DNA of 64,000 nucleotides from Chrysoperla carnea. Taxonomy: Eukaryota; Arthropoda; Insecta; Neuroptera; Chrysopidae. The stretch spans positions 75,527,435-75,591,434 of the forward strand of contig NC_058338.1 of NCBI RefSeq assembly GCF_905475395.1, read 5' to 3'. Positions 55,246-64,000 of the stretch are shown here, piece after piece (positions within the stretch are counted from its first letter, which is position 1; the number at the start of each line of letters is the position of its first letter). Made by a program: the position numbers and the translations under genes. The notes beneath the pieces were generated by a model, which saw only the letters and a list, made by a program, of their open reading frames with translations, was not told the DNA's origin and did not search any database.

Positions 55246-57996
55246 TTTTGTAAAAAATAAAAATAGTTACATATTTATCACATGTGATGACATTTGAAGA
55301 ATAAAAATAAACACACTGCCCACTATGGTAAGGGATACATACTGCATTTCTTATACGGTAGTGCCATCTAACGTTGCGTGATAAATCTACCAGATTTGGT
55401 GTATAGCTTTGGTAGATAATTAATAATATTATAGATGTAGATAGCATTAATTCCACGATTTACATGAAATTTTTCCGTTAGATCTCCGAACGCGATTCAT
55501 TCTAGCACTAAAGATCGTGGGCTAATGACTGCGTCTACGTCTGCGGGTTAATGACTGCAGAATTGAGCGTCTGTTGCGCTCAGTTAGTACCGGTATCCCA
55601 TGCATCTTAAAAAAAAATAGATTGCCGATGCAGATAAGTAATTGGCTATGTTTATGATGCCACCAGTACTAATAGGGCTTTTCATTTTAAAATCACGATT
55701 CACTTTTGTTTCGTACTAAATGATTTATAAACAATGTGATAAAATGAGTAACAAATATCTTCTATCTTAGTCGTACTTATTGCTGTCAGTACGAAAAAAT
55801 AAACCCTGCACTTGCGCTTATAACATGATGAAAAGGCCTATTGAGCATTATCTAGCAATCTAGCACTCAGTTCTTATTACGGCTAGATGCAGCTAATTAT
55901 TTATCGAAAATTTTCTATATTTTACGTACAAGGAAGTAAATAAGGGGAGGTGCAAAACTAAATGTTACAACCAAGTTCTAAATCTAAAATTTCAACATTC
56001 TAAAATTTTTTTGGTTTTTATACAGTTATGCGAGTTATTATTTTAAGTATTTTTTTAAAAATTAGTCTCGTTCAATTAGGATAAATTTGTTAGGGACAAT
56101 GAAATTTGCAAAATTTAACAAACCCCCCGACAAATTTTTCGGGTACTAAACTAAACTTGTACTTGAAACACATCTTAGAACACTCTCCATTAAATCACCT
56201 TTTTCATAAGAGGCTTCTTCAAACTGAACAGATTTTGAGAATCAGGGTTTATTTTTTAATTGTTCCGGGTACGGAACCCTAAACTCGCACTTGAAACATA
56301 GCCAAAAACACTCTCCAATAAATTACCCTTCAAACCACAGATTTTAGTTTTTTATGTAATAAATTATAATCTGTGCTTCAAACGAAACAAAAAATTAAAA
56401 TCAGTTCATTCGTTTAGGCGCTGCGATGCCACAGACAGACACACACACACATAGTGGACAAACTTATAACACCCCTTTTTTGGTTCGTGGGTTAAAAATA
56501 ACTGTCAACATTATCATTTGTTGAATTTAGGAATAACTTAAAGCAATGCAAGGATCAAGGAATAAGAACTGAGAAGGTTGCAAACTACTACTTTTTTTTG
56601 TACAAGGCATGGTGGGTGCAAGGAAAAAAAAGTTTGTAGATGCAAAAGCCGAATTCGAGTGTAGAGAATCACATATTTTGCACATTATCTGATTAGGGTC
56701 TTAACTTTCTTGAAGGTAATTAAGTATAGATAAATATTTATATTGATAAATAATAATTCTGCAAATAATGATACAACTAGCTATTATATACACAATTTTG
56801 TCTAAATTGTATCAGATAAAATAAATCTTTTGTAAAGGGTTATAGATGATTAAACATTATTATTTAGTTAATGCTTTGTTTAATTTATTTTTTTCATTGA
56901 TTAATAATAATACTCTAATAAACATTTTTAAACAATGAACAAAATAATACTATTGTTTTGATGTAATCAGTCGTTTATCCTGTTGGTTTAATAACCACAA
57001 GCGTAATTTTAAGTAAAGGTTTATAAATTATATTTTGATATTTTTACAATAATTGTAACTCGGGGTCGTCTTCTAGACTATAAAGAAGACACAAATTTAA
57101 AGGCTATTTTATAAAGATAAATTACATTACATAAGAATAAATATCTTCTTACCACTCGAATATGGACAATTGCTTCTTTACTTTAATAAAATACTGATCT
57201 GTCTTCCAAAAATTCTCCCCACTACAGCTTGGTCATATTTTATAAGTTCTGCAATTATAAGTCATAATAATTCTTAATCGATTGAAAGTAATAGATCGGA
57301 AGATGCACGGGAAAAATCCGTGCGGGATGATCGTATCAGGATTTTAATGCCAAACAAAGATATCGTCCTATCTGTTGTTTTGTGAAGCAAAGCTCGATTT
57401 CGTATCTTCAATCAGGGAGGGGATAAAAACCCCAAATTTTAAATAGTTTCGAGGATGCTTTTCCAACATGAATGTAAAGCAAAAATAGACAGATAGGTGA
57501 CGATAGACCTATCTGCCAATTTGCACCAAATTCTATCCACCTACCTCCAAGATTATCTTTGTATAGTTTCGCTAAATTTGCAAAGTGTGTGACTTTTAAA
57601 AAAGAGTGAACGCTGCGGAATATGTTCGAACCTCGACCTATGTGTAATATTAAAACTGTATGATGTCATCAAGTATTAGCTGGCATATTACCACAGTTTC
57701 CTTTTATTCCACCAAAGTAGGGTTCATTTATCTATATCGATGTTTGCAAAATATTTGAAATTTTTAAGTTTTGTTCATTTAAGGTGAATACAGCTAGCTA
57801 ATTTGAGATACTTAACGACAATCCTTATCTTATCCTAGACTTATCAATGCATAGACTTGGTCGTATCAGTAGAAACTAAGTATTCAAAACTATCATTGGA
57901 AAAATATAGGTAGGGTAATATGAAATTATTTACAATTTAATTTTTTACAATAGTGCTAGTTTTATTATTTTGTTAATAAAAAGTTTAATTTACGTA
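55246..57996. other. Divergent intergenic region, mIF3 and BTB genes
   Basis: It must hold the promoters of both genes. No TATA or initiator motif can be assigned with confidence in such AT-rich DNA. The repeat tail at 56130-56495 lies within it. A slightly GC-richer stretch at 55480-55580, just upstream of the mIF3 start, holds two near-copies of taatgactgc. An upstream non-coding exon of the BTB gene is possible but not shown. Confidence 0.45.
56130..56495 (+). repeat. Interspersed repeat 3' part
   Basis: It includes a repeated ggtacggaaccctaaactcg-type phrase and ends with ttcgtttaggcgctgcgatg, ccacagacagacacacacac, acttataacaccccttttt and gggttaaaaa. This ending is one I recall from many insect genomes. 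It lies between the mIF3 and BTB genes. Confidence 0.6.
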
Positions 57997-60010
57997 ATGG
58001 ATTCAACAAACAAAGACCCCAAAGGATCTTCCAATTATCTGTATAACAATCAAGAGCAAGCAGACATTCATTTTATTGTTGGAAATAAAAAAGTTCGACA
58101 TCGAATTCCAGCTCATAAATTTGTTTTATCCGTTGACAGTGATGTATTTAATAAAATGTTTTTTGGTAGTTTACGAACAAATTCTAAAGAAATTAAGATA
58201 TCTGACATAGAACCAGCTTCATTTTTGGCATTACTTGATTTTTTCTATACAAAAGAAGTACAAGTAAATGTAGAAACAGTGATGAGTACTTTTTATGCAG
58301 CAAAAAAATATAATGTTACAGAATTAAAAAATCATTGTATCGAGTATTTGAAAAAGAATTTAACCAGCGATAATGTGTTTTTTTTGCTAAAACAAGCTCG
58401 TCTATACGATGAACCAGAATTAGCAACATTTTGTTTCGATATGCTTGATAAAAATATATCAGATGCATTGGTTTCTAACAGCTTTACGGATATAGATTTG
58501 GATACTTTGATTGCTGTATTAGAACGTGACACACTACAAGTCTTCGAATCGAAATTATTTCAAGCAATTATATATTGGTCAATAGCTGAATGTGTTAGAA
58601 AACAATTGCCAGTAAAACCAGAAAATCAACGTTTTGTTTTAGGTTCAGCACTCGATTTAATACGTTTCTCATTAATGACATTTAAAGAATTTACAAGTGG
58701 GCCAATGCGGAGTGACATATTAGACTATGATAAAATTAAAAAATTTTCTTTAGATATAGCATCAAATACCAATTCTACGGAGATACCTAGATGCAGTAAT
58801 AAAAGATCGTTAGAATGTCATTTAAAATTTATTTGTAAACAACACAATTTGCCGCCGAATCAGCAGACATTATTTAAAGATCAGTTTAAGTTTATTCGGC
58901 CTGGAGTTATTGTTGGCATCGTGTTCTACGCAAATATGATAAATTATAAATCAAATGTAACGTTAACATTGATAGATGAAAAAGAAGGCACGATATGTTT
59001 TCGTTCCGAAAAGTGCTTCGATACTCCTAAGTTATATATTATTTTAGACACATTTTTACCGATTATGTTTAATAGACCAATTATGATCGATCCAGATAAT
59101 AGTTACAGGATTGAAGTTCAAATTGAGAAACGTGATGTCGTAAGTATTGTTTTTCATCAAATAATAAACATGTTCTTAAATTCATATTTTTATAACCAAA
59201 CGTTAATTTGTTTCTTTTTTTGTTTTTGTATATTTTATATAAGTTAAAGCCCCTTATGCAGGATATTTTAATAGTTTTTTTCTATATTAATACATTACAC
59301 CATATAACATATGAAAGCGAGACTCTACACTTCAATAGATTAACGCAACGATTATTTTGGTTTAAACAAATAGAAAGAAGAGAAAAAATTACGTAGTATC
59401 TAGCCAGGAAACGAACCTGACTCTTCTAGATATGAGGCCGTTACCTCTTCGTCACTACTGTTATTTGTAACTGACTCAATTATTTGTGGAACCTCTTCGT
59501 AATTTATAAAATTCAGATTTGAACAATAACGTAAATAGTTAATTGTTTATCCTGTATTTGCGAGATTTATGCCAATGCTTGAATTTCGGTTTGCAGAAAA
59601 TCTATTCAATGAAAAATGTTTCGAACAAAAGTTGTTTATCATTCAAAAGTCTGAAGAATGATTTTATTGGGATTAACACAGTATCTACAGGCTACATGTT
59701 GCTACACACTTTTCCTACATTTACACACACAAAATATAAAAAATCGACGATTTTGTTTTTGATGTTTTTGTCAAATGTATATTTAAAAAATATTGGACAT
59801 GATTTTTGGTTTTTTTGATCAGATAATTTCTCGCTAAATTAACCACATGCCTACTTTTTTTTATTTTAGTTGGCATTAAATAAGCGCATGACATCGAATG
59901 GTTTCATTTTTGGAAATGATGGAAAATTGTTAAATAATAGGAGACCTGCCGATTATTTCTCATTTAGCAGTTGTTCTGGTATTATTTCAGAAATAATATT
60001 TTTCATGTAA
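57997..60010 (+). CDS. BTB-BACK-PHR domain protein (BTBD1/2/3/6 group)
   Basis: Exon 1 is 57997-59139 and exon 2 is 59870-60010. They join in phase 0 across a 730-base GTAAGT...TTTTAG intron and give 427 residues. BTB is at about 20-120 (ADIHFIVG, HRIPAHKFVLSVDSDVFNKM, FYAAKKYNV). BACK is at about 125-235 (RLYDEPELATFCFDMLD, FEAKLF-like FESKLFQAIIYWSIAEC). A divergent PHR beta-sandwich is at about 295-427 and ends SGIISEIIFFM, like the IPEVIFY ending of the family. Such proteins are Cullin-3 ubiquitin-ligase adaptors; the substrate cannot be read here. The ATG at 57997 is the first Met; the upstream open codons lack an ATG and give no BTB sequence. The intron splits the PHR domain. AATAAA at 60012-60017 immediately follows the stop. 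Confidence 0.93.
59390..59465 (-). mobile_element. tRNA-derived SINE in BTB intron
   Basis: On the - strand it reads gtagtgacgaagaggtaacg (A-box region), gcctcat, then tcaggttcgtttcctggc (B box) and a T-rich tail. A- and B-box spacing is tRNA-like. It lies inside the intron of the BTB-BACK-PHR gene, antisense to it. Confidence 0.65.
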
Positions 60011-60011
60011 A

Positions 60012-60017
60012 AATAAA
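60012..60017 (+). promoter_or_regulatory. Polyadenylation signal of BTB gene
   Basis: AATAAA starts two bases after the TAA stop of the BTB-BACK-PHR gene, so a very short 3' UTR is possible. Further AT-rich sequence follows and a later site could also be used. Confidence 0.5.
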
Positions 60018-60423
60018 CTTATGATAAAAAATTATTGGAATTTGTTATTATAATTAAATTATTATAATTAAATGCACTGTTCCTATGGGATAGATATATT
60101 TTTTAACGACATTTAAATATATTTTTTAATGGTAAATATGCCGCAAATAAGAAGGTTTGGACGATATATATTTTCCTTAATTTATTTTCCCTTATATGTG
60201 TATATCTCCCTAAATTTATTTTCCCCCTATGTATGTATATCTCCCTAAATTGAAAATGAAATGGAAATTCAACCAAAAAATACATTTTTAGTGCTATTTA
60301 ATACACCAAAATGCTCTTTACTATAGATGAAGGTGCCAATTTTGAATTCATAAACCATTTCCGATAAAATTGAACAAAGATAAAAGCCCGTGTATTTTTG
60401 CATAAATTTTAATTAATTATACC

Positions 60424-61824
60424 CAGTGGCGGATTTAGAGATTTGCCGCCCGTAGGCTATTCAATTTTTGCCGCCTCTAAGTTTTGATATCTTAGTTCAC
60501 AATCATATCAATTATCTATCAATAAAATTGCAACTTTATGATTTGTGCTCCATTATCCTCATTACATCAACTTTTCCCGTATGGTTAGTATCATCGAGAA
60601 CTATGGTACCGTGTTAGATCCTTGATTATTTTTACAGCAAAGAATTATCAAAAAACAATATTTTATGCAAAAAATATCTCAAACATGTACCAATTTTAAA
60701 GTAAGTTAAGGTATGTGTTAAAACTATACAATACTTATGTAATAGGAATGAAGCTTACACAAAAAATCTAGATTTGGCGAACGTTGATAAATATTTATTA
60801 TTACACTGACAGTTACAAAACAACACAATAAATATATCCTTTCTTAATTATTTGTTAGTATTATAATTCAAGTCAAATTATAAAAGCATTACAATACTAT
60901 TTTGCGACACTTTGAATTCGCAAAATCATTTATTATATCGTCGTACGAAATCTTGTTTATTAGCTCTGACTCTATGCACAAGAGAGCTAAAGCGTTTAGC
61001 TTTTCTTGACTTAAAGTCGATCGGAGGTAGTTCTTTACTCTCTTCAAGCAAGAGAAGCTTCTTTCACCAGAACAATTTGTCGCTGGTGTACAAAGAGCCA
61101 TACGAAGTACTATATCCAAGTTTGGATAAATGCTTCCTAGATTCTGATCTCGCAGGAATAAAGACAGACTTTTTAATGATCCAGAAATTGGTTTTATTGA
61201 AATTCTTTCAGATGAAAGGTAGCTTTGAAAGTGTACGCATTCCTGAACTAAGTCTGTTTCTAAATCATTAGGATACATTTTTTCTAAAAAACTGGCTTTT
61301 TCCGTCAGAACTGATGGTAACAACTCACTTATTTTGGTAAGAAATGAAAATTTCTCGTTAAATCCGTGATAAGCCTCTTGTCGTTTTGCTAACTCGGATA
61401 TGAGTCTGTCTATGACAACGAGAAATGTGTTAACCCTGAAGTAATCACTCGCAGCTATTCCAATATCTTCATCGGGTGTTTCATCGAATCTTTGTTTTCT
61501 TTTTGGTTGTCTTTTTTTCTTCTCTCTTGTATATTCTTTTGATACGATTAACTCGATTACATTATAATCAAAAGCGTTTAGCAATTGTTTATGCAGAGAT
61601 TTTGAGATATTTATTATTTAGCACTGTATATAGGACTATATTTCGGTTTTTGTTGAATATTTTAATTCCTCTATAATTTTTGAAATTCGTATTTTGTGTG
61701 TGTATTATAATTTTTTCTAAATTTTGTCAATCGAAATAAAAAATTTATGAACTAAATTTGCCGCCCCTTAAAATTTGCCGCCCTAGGCTCCAGCCTACTC
61801 AGCCTGCTGGTAAATCCGCCACTG
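60424..61824 (-). mobile_element. hAT transposon, internally deleted, nearly intact ends
   Basis: The element is 1401 bases. Its terminal inverted repeats match perfectly over the first 14 bases (cagtggcggattta at both ends). It is flanked by identical 8-bp duplications attatacc at 60416-60423 and 61825-61832. Length of duplication and CAGTGGCG-type ends are typical of hAT. The transposase remnant lies on the - strand. Subterminal gccgcc-rich motifs occur near both ends. The perfect duplication suggests a fairly recent insertion. It sits about 400 bases after the BTB gene. Confidence 0.93.
60889..61584 (-). pseudogene. hAT transposase C-terminal remnant (ZMYM1/TTF-type)
   Basis: The 231-codon open frame covers only the C-terminal part of a hAT transposase. 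DYFRVNTFLVVIDRLISEL is the conserved helix of the ZMYM1-like hAT group. The dimerisation region contains ATNCSGERSFSCLKRVKNYL, RSTLSQEKLNALALLCIESE and DIINDFANSKCRK. The BED or TTF zinc finger and most of the RNase H-like catalytic core are missing, so it cannot be an autonomous transposase. The first Met at 61584 is probably an accident of the deletion. The open frame is otherwise undamaged. Confidence 0.9.
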
Positions 61825-61832
61825 ATTATACC

Positions 61833-64000
61833 TCACAGTACTTTGGGCTTTGATATTGCTTTTGTACCTGAAGGTTAGGATAGATAATATTTATAGTACC
61901 TATATAATATGTAATTTTCGAAGCAAGGAAAGTTTTTTTAAACTATTTGTACTGTATAGCAAAGTCATAACCTTGAACTTCATATAATGAGAAATGGAAT
62001 AAATTTAAAACTGGTTAACGTTTTAAATTTTTTCCTTATGAGCACAAAAAGTTAAGGTGACGAAATTATTTGTCGTCACTCGTGCCAACTTTTGATATCT
62101 ATAAAAATTTTAATTTATTCACATAAAAATACTAAAATCCAAAATATCCATGAAATGATGTTGAATAACCTCCCACTAAGCCGCGAATTCGTTATGTCAC
62201 CAATGTGTATACCCTTTAAGATTTTATTTTATTCGCTCATTAACTCATAGATAATTTAATGAAGTTGACGATCCAAATAAAATTTATGTCTGATATCATA
62301 ATATGTAAATACAAGACATATAATATTTGCATATATCTACGTAAATTAATATACAGAATGTTTGTATCCAAATAAAATTTATAAATATTCACCATTTATA
62401 TTTATTAAAGCCAACCCAGGTTTCTCAATTGGTTTTGATGACTAAATTCTTTTTCTCACCTCCGTGCAAAAAGTGTCAAGTTGCCGCTTTCTGTCTCCGC
62501 CGGGGAGAAAAATAGTATACACACCACGGGTGCCAGTATAAAATGTCTCAGATCTCATGTTCATGGTCACCCGAGGCGAATTTGAGGGTGACAAACATGT
62601 CTCCGCCGTGTAGAATAATCCGCCGTGCCTCCGCCGAGGAGAAAAATATACACACTATGATAGCAAGTAAAGAATGTAACGTATCTCATTTTTGTCTCCC
62701 CCGAAAAAGAACATGAAATCTGAGACATTCTTTACTTTTGCTCCCTAGATGAGTAATATACTATTTATTACTTCAGGTGAAAAATTCTCACCGCACGGAC
62801 AGAGAAAAGTGAAGTTGGTTTTTTGATAATCTTTAGAAGCATGCAAAATATGAAACTCCTAATTAAACAAAGATGACGTTACTTCAAAAGTGGCGCCATT
62901 GTTGAGTATAGCCATATAGATTACATATAAAACTTTGTTTTGTAAGTAAGAAAGGCGCACCAAAAATCTTTGAATGCTTATATCTTCGTTTTTTAATCAA
63001 TTTTAATTCAACTTTCAAATTTTGGTTATGGTATGAAGTCTACTTACATTTTTATGGGTAATGTGGCATAAATTCAATATCAGTCATCTACCCCATTGCT
63101 GTACACGGTATACCTTACTTTGCGGATTCGAATAGAATAACATAAATGACCTTGTATACTGCACTCAGCCTCTAAAATAAATAAGGTGCTGAAATATTGT
63201 CAGCGAAAAGTAGGCAAGTGAGCAGTTACTAGCACCAACCCACCATATATATTAAAATGAAAATGAACACCCGCAGTATTTTCATCCAGTGAAAGTTACT
63301 GATGACAATTTTATGGGTCACAATAATATGATGCGATTTTGCCCTGTAACTTATAGTCAGATTAATATAATGATTAAAATGGTGTGATTGAGATAAGTTA
63401 ATGCATGCATTGGGATGATTAATAAAATGTATTGAAACGTTCTGTACATGTTATAAAATGATTAAATGTATGATTGTGTCATATCACTTGTAAAAATTTA
63501 AAAGTTCCGTAGGATAATTCCTAATAACCAATTTTAACATCTATGTACAGAACTGCAGGACATCAAACAGGGTGCAAACACGAATCTAAAGTCACGTAAT
63601 GTAAACATGTCTATGGATTATTTAGGATAATTAGGACAAAAAAACATAAAAAATAAGCTCATTTTCAAGATACCCACAGAATCGCTATGGGAAAAAATTC
63701 GTACAGGGTTTTTAGACGATATTTCAAAAAACTACTCATGCAATGATACCTCGATTCCATCAAATTTCAAAACAAAAAAATTATTTTGTTATTGTCTCCA
63801 TTTTTTTCAAAGAGCTTTAAGAAAATTTTAATAAAAAAACACACAAATTTTTCTGTCTACGACTTGGACATTTTCATTTTGTTGCGTATTATTTACCCAA
63901 AATACAAAAATCGCCTACCTTTGACGATTGGACGAATATTTTTACAGATCTCGACAAAAATCGTGTACGATGGGTATCCAAGAGCACTTTCTTCAATCGA
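61833..64000. other. No gene seen apart from 62430 block
   Basis: AT-rich unique sequence after the hAT element to the end of the window. No exon or known transposon is recognised except the GC-richer repeat block. Confidence 0.5.
62430..62760. repeat. GC-richer block of short direct and inverted repeats
   Basis: tctccgccggggagaaaaat recurs as cctccgccgaggagaaaaat about 125 bases on, each followed by a tacacac run. gtctcagatctcatgttc near 62550 is inverted as gaacatgaaatctgagac near 62711. No open frame or known element is recognised. Confidence 0.55.

Noticed and set aside
57260..57700. GC-richer stretch upstream of the BTB gene as a possible exon or element
   Set aside because: No open frame of note and no match to the repeats in this window.
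60912..61271. 119-codon + strand open frame
   Set aside because: Antisense shadow of the hAT transposase remnant.

Overview
The window is a strongly AT-rich stretch of animal nuclear DNA. It has GT-AG introns from 54 bases to about 16 kb, AATAAA-type polyadenylation signals, tRNA-derived SINE-like sequences, hAT and TA-flanked DNA transposons, decayed LINE remnants and AT microsatellites. The spondin gene is of the kind found in insects (Reeler, Spondin_N, TSP1 repeats with one Kunitz domain among them). I therefore read the window as insect chromosome; the order cannot be fixed from sequence alone.

Three protein-coding genes are supported. (1) A fat-spondin/F-spondin-like secreted matrix protein lies on the + strand. 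Nine exons from 19823 to 50651 keep one reading frame. The 5' end (signal peptide and first part of the Reeler domain) is not seen and is probably left of the window or hidden in the repeat-filled first 19.8 kb. (2) Mitochondrial translation initiation factor 3 lies on the - strand (55245 to 54485, two exons, 233 aa, complete). (3) A BTB-BACK-PHR protein of the BTBD1/2/3/6 group lies on the + strand (57997 to 60010, two exons, 427 aa, complete). Genes 2 and 3 are divergent, about 2.75 kb apart. The three have unrelated jobs (matrix adhesion, mitochondrial translation, probable Cullin-3 adaptor); nothing suggests co-regulation.

Most of the rest is transposable-element debris. One interspersed family, called ISR-A here, has at least 13 full or partial copies. 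There are three hAT-family elements at 37.1, 50.9 and 60.4 kb; the last is nearly intact, with a perfect 8-bp target-site duplication, 14-bp terminal inverted repeats and a 231-codon transposase remnant. There are several foldback elements with long inverted arms (11.2, 26.1, 27.7, 29.3 and 53.8 kb), a pair of TA-inserted MITEs (4.3 and 5.8 kb), and a 1.4-kb tandem array of about 315-bp units, each carrying a TGACGTCA palindrome. A degraded LINE RNase H segment lies at 8.5-8.9 kb, and there are tRNA-derived SINE pieces.

I found no convincing new biological system. The items most worth a second look are in the spondin gene: a Kunitz domain with four extra residues in its reactive-site loop and Gly at P1, a 7-residue duplication in the last TSP1 repeat, a dibasic/acidic insert with a furin-type site, and a NAGNAG acceptor. 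The nearly intact hAT element, the TA-flanked 560-bp foldback element and the CRE-bearing tandem array come next.
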